Positions 29,485 to 32,514 of a DNA stretch of 32,514 bases are shown here, one piece after another. The notes below the pieces were generated by a model. That model saw only the letters and a list, made by a program, of their open reading frames with translations, was not told the DNA's origin and did no database searches. The stretch's first letter is position 1. Every line of letters begins with the position of its first letter. The translations under genes were made by a program, and so were the position numbers. Origin of the DNA: Candidatus Omnitrophota bacterium (GTDB lineage: Bacteria > Omnitrophota > Gorgyraeia > Gygaellales > Profunditerraquicolaceae); the NCBI GenBank assembly GCA_026387435.1, contig JAPLLS010000113.1, forward strand, positions 1-32,514, given 5' to 3'.

Positions 29485-30627
29485 ATGAATTTATTTTTAG
29501 CCCCTATAATCGTTATTTTTTTTGTTGTTATGGTCGTGGCCGTTATTTTTGTTACGACGCGATCCCCGAATTCAATGAAAAAAAAGATAAAAGAGCTGGG
29601 GGGAGATGTCAACAAAAAAGGGGCAGGTGTTTTAATTGTTGGCGGAAAGACTTTGACCATAGAATATTTCCCGGGCTCCCGTAATAGCAGCCCGTGGTTT
29701 AAAATATCTACATCCGGGACATTTGGATCCGGCCTTTTAATCCGATGGGAAACCTCAAGGGATAAATTCTATAAAAAGATCGGATTGAATCAGGAAGTCC
29801 AGGTATCGGATAAAGCAGTCGATGAACGGTTATTTTTTGAGTGCGATACGCCCGAGTTTACAAAGCAAATATTTCTTAACCCTGATGTTAAGCCTTTGGT
29901 TTTAAAAATTCTCAGCAGTTTTAGTTCAATTGAGATTACCGAAAAAACCTGCACCTTTACAAGGTCTCCAAGCGAGCCCTTTAATGAAATAAGCAATGAA
30001 GTTATTATGGACTCAGCGCGTAAGTTATTAGCTTTTGTTGAGTCTATTCCTCGGTCTGATTTAGGCTATCATCCCGAGGTGTCCGTTTTTAAAACATGGA
30101 AAGCCGCGTTGTATTTTATCGGCTACGGTATATTGGTTTGCGGCGTAGTTTCTTTTTTCTGGGCTGATTTCTCGTTCAGGGTTGTTGATTCTCTGAAGCT
30201 CGGGTTATCGTCAATAGGCGTAAACGCCGTTATATTCTCGGCAGGGTCTTATTTTGCTTTCCGGAGGATCAAAGGTTTCTCGACATCCTCAAAGGTATTT
30301 ATTCATTTTCTTTTTACTTTCGGCATAGGAATACTGCTATTAGGCCGTTATGGTTTTGCTGTCGCAAACGGTATTTTTGATAAAACGCCGGCCCAAAAAT
30401 TCGAACAAGTCGTTATGGATAAATATACGACAACTCACAAAAGCTCGACGACATATCATGTTGTTGTGGCGCCTTGGCGGTTAGCGATCCGGCCCTGGGG
30501 GTTTACGGTAGGTCGAGCAGAGTACCTCGGGATAGTCCCCGGCAAAACTTATTATAGGATAGTTACAAAACCGGGGCAGTTTGGATATGAATGGGTTGTT
30601 TCCGAGAGTTTAATAACAACCTATTAG
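29485..30627 (+). CDS. Uncharacterised membrane protein with soluble N- and C-terminal domains
   Basis: 380 aa, RBS GGAAGGAGAG. An N-terminal membrane anchor (residues about 1-24) is followed by a soluble domain of about 180 residues (GGKTLTIEYFPGSRNSSPWF, LLIRWETSRDKFYKKIGL, DERLFFECDTPEFTKQIFL). Three further helices lie near 204-230, 240-259 and 270-293, then a C-terminal region of about 85 residues containing a Ser/Thr-rich TTTHKSSTTYHVVVAPW and a beta-rich end. I do not recognise the family. It is complete and not low-complexity, so it is a real gene; its neighbours do not reveal its role. Confidence 0.7.
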   Translation: MNLFLAPIIVIFFVVMVVAVIFVTTRSPNSMKKKIKELGGDVNKKGAGVLIVGGKTLTIEYFPGSRNSSPWFKISTSGTFGSGLLIRWETSRDKFYKKIGLNQEVQVSDKAVDERLFFECDTPEFTKQIFLNPDVKPLVLKILSSFSSIEITEKTCTFTRSPSEPFNEISNEVIMDSARKLLAFVESIPRSDLGYHPEVSVFKTWKAALYFIGYGILVCGVVSFFWADFSFRVVDSLKLGLSSIGVNAVIFSAGSYFAFRRIKGFSTSSKVFIHFLFTFGIGILLLGRYGFAVANGIFDKTPAQKFEQVVMDKYTTTHKSSTTYHVVVAPWRLAIRPWGFTVGRAEYLGIVPGKTYYRIVTKPGQFGYEWVVSESLITTY

Positions 30628-30638
30628 AAAGAGGTTTT

Positions 30639-32514
30639 ATGACATTGATCAGTTTACAGGAGATCAGTTTAAAGTTCAGCGGCCCGCTTATTTTTGATCG
30701 CTTAAACCTGCAATTGGAGCCGGGCGAACGGGTGGCTTTGCTGGGCCGTAACGGCGCGGGAAAGTCTACCATGATGAAGGTGATGGCCAATGAGCTTGCG
30801 CCTGATGCTGGTTCAGTGGTTCTGCAAAAAGGCATCAAGATCGCGCACCTGCCTCAGGAAGTTCCGATCGAGATGAAGGGGTATGTTTATGATATTGTCC
30901 TTTCCGGACTGGGAGAGCGGGCTGATCTTTTAAGCCAGTACCATCAGCTTACCCATCGCCTGCATACCGAGCATACCAAGGAATTGCTCAGTCAGCTGGA
31001 TAGCGTTCAGGCGGAGCTGGACCGCACCGCAAGCTGGGATGTGAATAACCAGGTTGAATATGTCATTGCCCAGATGAAGCTGGATCCGGACAGTGATTTT
31101 CAGTGTCTTTCCGGCGGCCAGAAGCGCCGGGTGCTTTTAGCCAAAGAGCTGGTGTCCAAGCCGGAAGTATTATTATTGGATGAGCCGACCAATCACCTGG
31201 ATATCGATTCTATCAATTGGCTGGAAGGATTTCTGGTTAATTACCCGGGTACGGTATTTTTTGTCACTCATGACCGGATGTTTATGCAGCATCTGGCGAC
31301 TAGGATAATCGAGCTTGACCGGGGCCGGCTCTTCAGCTGGTCCTGCGATTACAAAACTTTCTTGGAGCGTAAACAGGCGGCCCTGGATGTTGAAGGAGCG
31401 GAGTGGGATCATTTTGATAAAAAGCTGGCCGAGGAAGAGGCGTGGATCCGCCAGGGGGTCAAGGCCAGGCGCTGCCGTAATGAAGGACGGGTCAAGGCCC
31501 TGGAGCGCTTAAGGGAAGAGAAGAAGACCCAGCGTAAAGAAGAAGGGCTGGTGCGTATGCGCGCGCAAAAATCAATACTTTCCGGTCACAAGGTGATCAA
31601 GGCGTTCCAGCTGTATTTCAGTTACGGTGACAAATGCCTGATCCGCGATTTTACCGCCAATATCATGCGCCAGGATAAGATCGGGGTGATCGGCCCCAAT
31701 GGCAGCGGCAAGACCACGCTTTTACGTATTCTGCTGGGTCAGCTTGCCCCTCAGAGAGGAAAAGTTACCCTCGGCACTAATCTGGAGATCGCTTATTACG
31801 ACCAGCTGCGAGAACAGTTGGATGAAGAAAAGACCGTGGCTGAGAATGTCAATGGCGCGAGCGACACTATAATCATTAACGGTAAACCCAAGAATATCCT
31901 GGGATATCTGCAGGAGTTTCTTTTTGCCCCGGACCGCAGCCGCACTCCGGTCAAGGTACTCTCCGGAGGGGAGCGTAACCGCCTGTTTCTCGCCCGGCTC
32001 TTTTCCCGGCCGTCAAATGTGCTGGTGATGGACGAGCCGACCAATGACCTGGATATCGAGACCCTGGAACTTTTGGAGGAATTGCTCCTGGAGTATCCCG
32101 GAACTTTACTTTTAGTCAGCCATGACCGGACATTCCTGAATAACGTAGTTACTTCGACCATTGCCCTGGAAGGCAACGGGGCGGTCAATGAATACGCCGG
32201 AGGGTATGATGACTGGTTAAGCCAGCGCCAACCCGCGGCAGCCGAACCGCCTAAGATCAAGATCAAAAGAACGCCGGTAAAAAAAGCCAAGCCGATCATT
32301 GTGCGCAAGCTGACTTTTAATGAGCAGCAAGAATTAGACGGGCTTCCTTTAAAGATAGAAAAACTTGAAGAGGAGCAGAACGCGCTTTATACTCTATTCG
32401 CGGATCTTAACTTTTACCAGCGCAGCCCGGAAGAGATCGCCAAAGCCAAGGCCAGGTCCGAAGAGATTTCCGGAGAGTTGGAAAAAGCCAACCAGCGCTG
32501 GGAATACCTGGAAA
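30639..32514 (+). CDS. uup: ABC-F ATPase Uup, 3' partial
   Basis: 625 codons are visible and the frame runs off the window just before the expected end; it is absent from the ORF track for lack of a stop. ATPase 1: GRNGAGKST near residue 36, LSGGQKRR, LLLDEPTNHLD. The linker has GVKARRCRNEGRVKALERLRE, a Uup signature. ATPase 2: GPNGSGKTT near 354, LSGGERNR, LVMDEPTNDLD. The C-terminal coiled coil (LEEEQNALYTLFADLNFYQRSPEEIAKAKAR, then ANQRWEYLE) is the nucleic-acid-binding tail that separates Uup from other ABC-F proteins. The family lacks membrane domains and acts on ribosomes; Uup also affects transposon precise excision in E. coli. GAGG lies upstream of the ATG, 11 nt after the previous stop. 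Confidence 0.95.
   Translation, partial: MTLISLQEISLKFSGPLIFDRLNLQLEPGERVALLGRNGAGKSTMMKVMANELAPDAGSVVLQKGIKIAHLPQEVPIEMKGYVYDIVLSGLGERADLLSQYHQLTHRLHTEHTKELLSQLDSVQAELDRTASWDVNNQVEYVIAQMKLDPDSDFQCLSGGQKRRVLLAKELVSKPEVLLLDEPTNHLDIDSINWLEGFLVNYPGTVFFVTHDRMFMQHLATRIIELDRGRLFSWSCDYKTFLERKQAALDVEGAEWDHFDKKLAEEEAWIRQGVKARRCRNEGRVKALERLREEKKTQRKEEGLVRMRAQKSILSGHKVIKAFQLYFSYGDKCLIRDFTANIMRQDKIGVIGPNGSGKTTLLRILLGQLAPQRGKVTLGTNLEIAYYDQLREQLDEEKTVAENVNGASDTIIINGKPKNILGYLQEFLFAPDRSRTPVKVLSGGERNRLFLARLFSRPSNVLVMDEPTNDLDIETLELLEELLLEYPGTLLLVSHDRTFLNNVVTSTIALEGNGAVNEYAGGYDDWLSQRQPAAAEPPKIKIKRTPVKKAKPIIVRKLTFNEQQELDGLPLKIEKLEEEQNALYTLFADLNFYQRSPEEIAKAKARSEEISGELEKANQRWEYLE

Noticed and set aside
1-32514. 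CRISPR arrays, phage genes, toxin-antitoxin or restriction systems
   Set aside because: No regular spaced repeats and none of the expected gene families were found on either strand.

Overview
The window is a gene-dense bacterial chromosome segment with no rRNA, CRISPR array or intact transposon. Rubrerythrin, desulforedoxin, a ferredoxin-nitroreductase fusion, a B12-type radical SAM protein and an arsenite-only resistance cluster point to an anaerobe with an outer membrane (signal peptides, an outer-membrane barrel protein, a putative lipoprotein). Gene content and sequence style resemble Candidatus Omnitrophota (OP3) or a related PVC-type lineage. That assignment is an inference from memory, not from a search.

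Layout: (1) 3-3064: end of a nucleotide-sugar dehydratase (FlaA1/CapD type) fused to a response-regulator receiver domain, translationally coupled to rpoN. (2) 3065-3321: repeat-rich intergenic DNA with a REP-like hairpin. (3) 3322-6983: GAF/HD-GYP c-di-GMP phosphodiesterase, a 40-residue desulforedoxin missed by the ORF track, rubrerythrin, a DUF3568-type lipoprotein, ferredoxin-nitroreductase, and a small membrane protein with a zinc-ribbon tail. (4) 7005-14811: alpha-glucan phosphorylase and an exported protein, a Wzx-like flippase divergent from a GH1 beta-glucosidase plus exported beta-sandwich protein, a GYF_2 membrane protein, and YajQ. (5) 14849-22282: a continuous ars operon under one ArsR-type operator: arsR, ArsP-type permease, CDF transporter, a broken arsM, arsE-like thioredoxin, DGC protein, arsF-like, arsG-like, acr3, and a radical SAM gene overlapping acr3. 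(6) 22284-28676: small exported protein, outer-membrane barrel protein, CpaF/TadA ATPase, GT2, GT-C-like membrane protein, and a GHL10-type putative glycosidase. (7) 28779-29124: a tRNA gene that reads as tRNA-Asn(GUU) once a 189-nt group I intron is removed, with its own promoter and terminator. (8) 29138-32514: two uncharacterised membrane proteins and the ABC-F ATPase Uup, cut by the window end.

The most notable items are the group I intron inside the anticodon of tRNA-Asn; the arsenic island, which lacks arsC, carries an internally deleted arsM and is coupled to a radical SAM gene; the epimerase-receiver fusion coupled to sigma-54; and a set of genes whose -10 box lies only 6 nt (in one case 13 nt) before the ATG without a Shine-Dalgarno sequence, suggesting leaderless or near-leaderless mRNAs. 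Promoters follow a recognisable sigma-70 pattern, with TTGCAA/TTGACT-type -35 boxes and 16-17 nt spacers.
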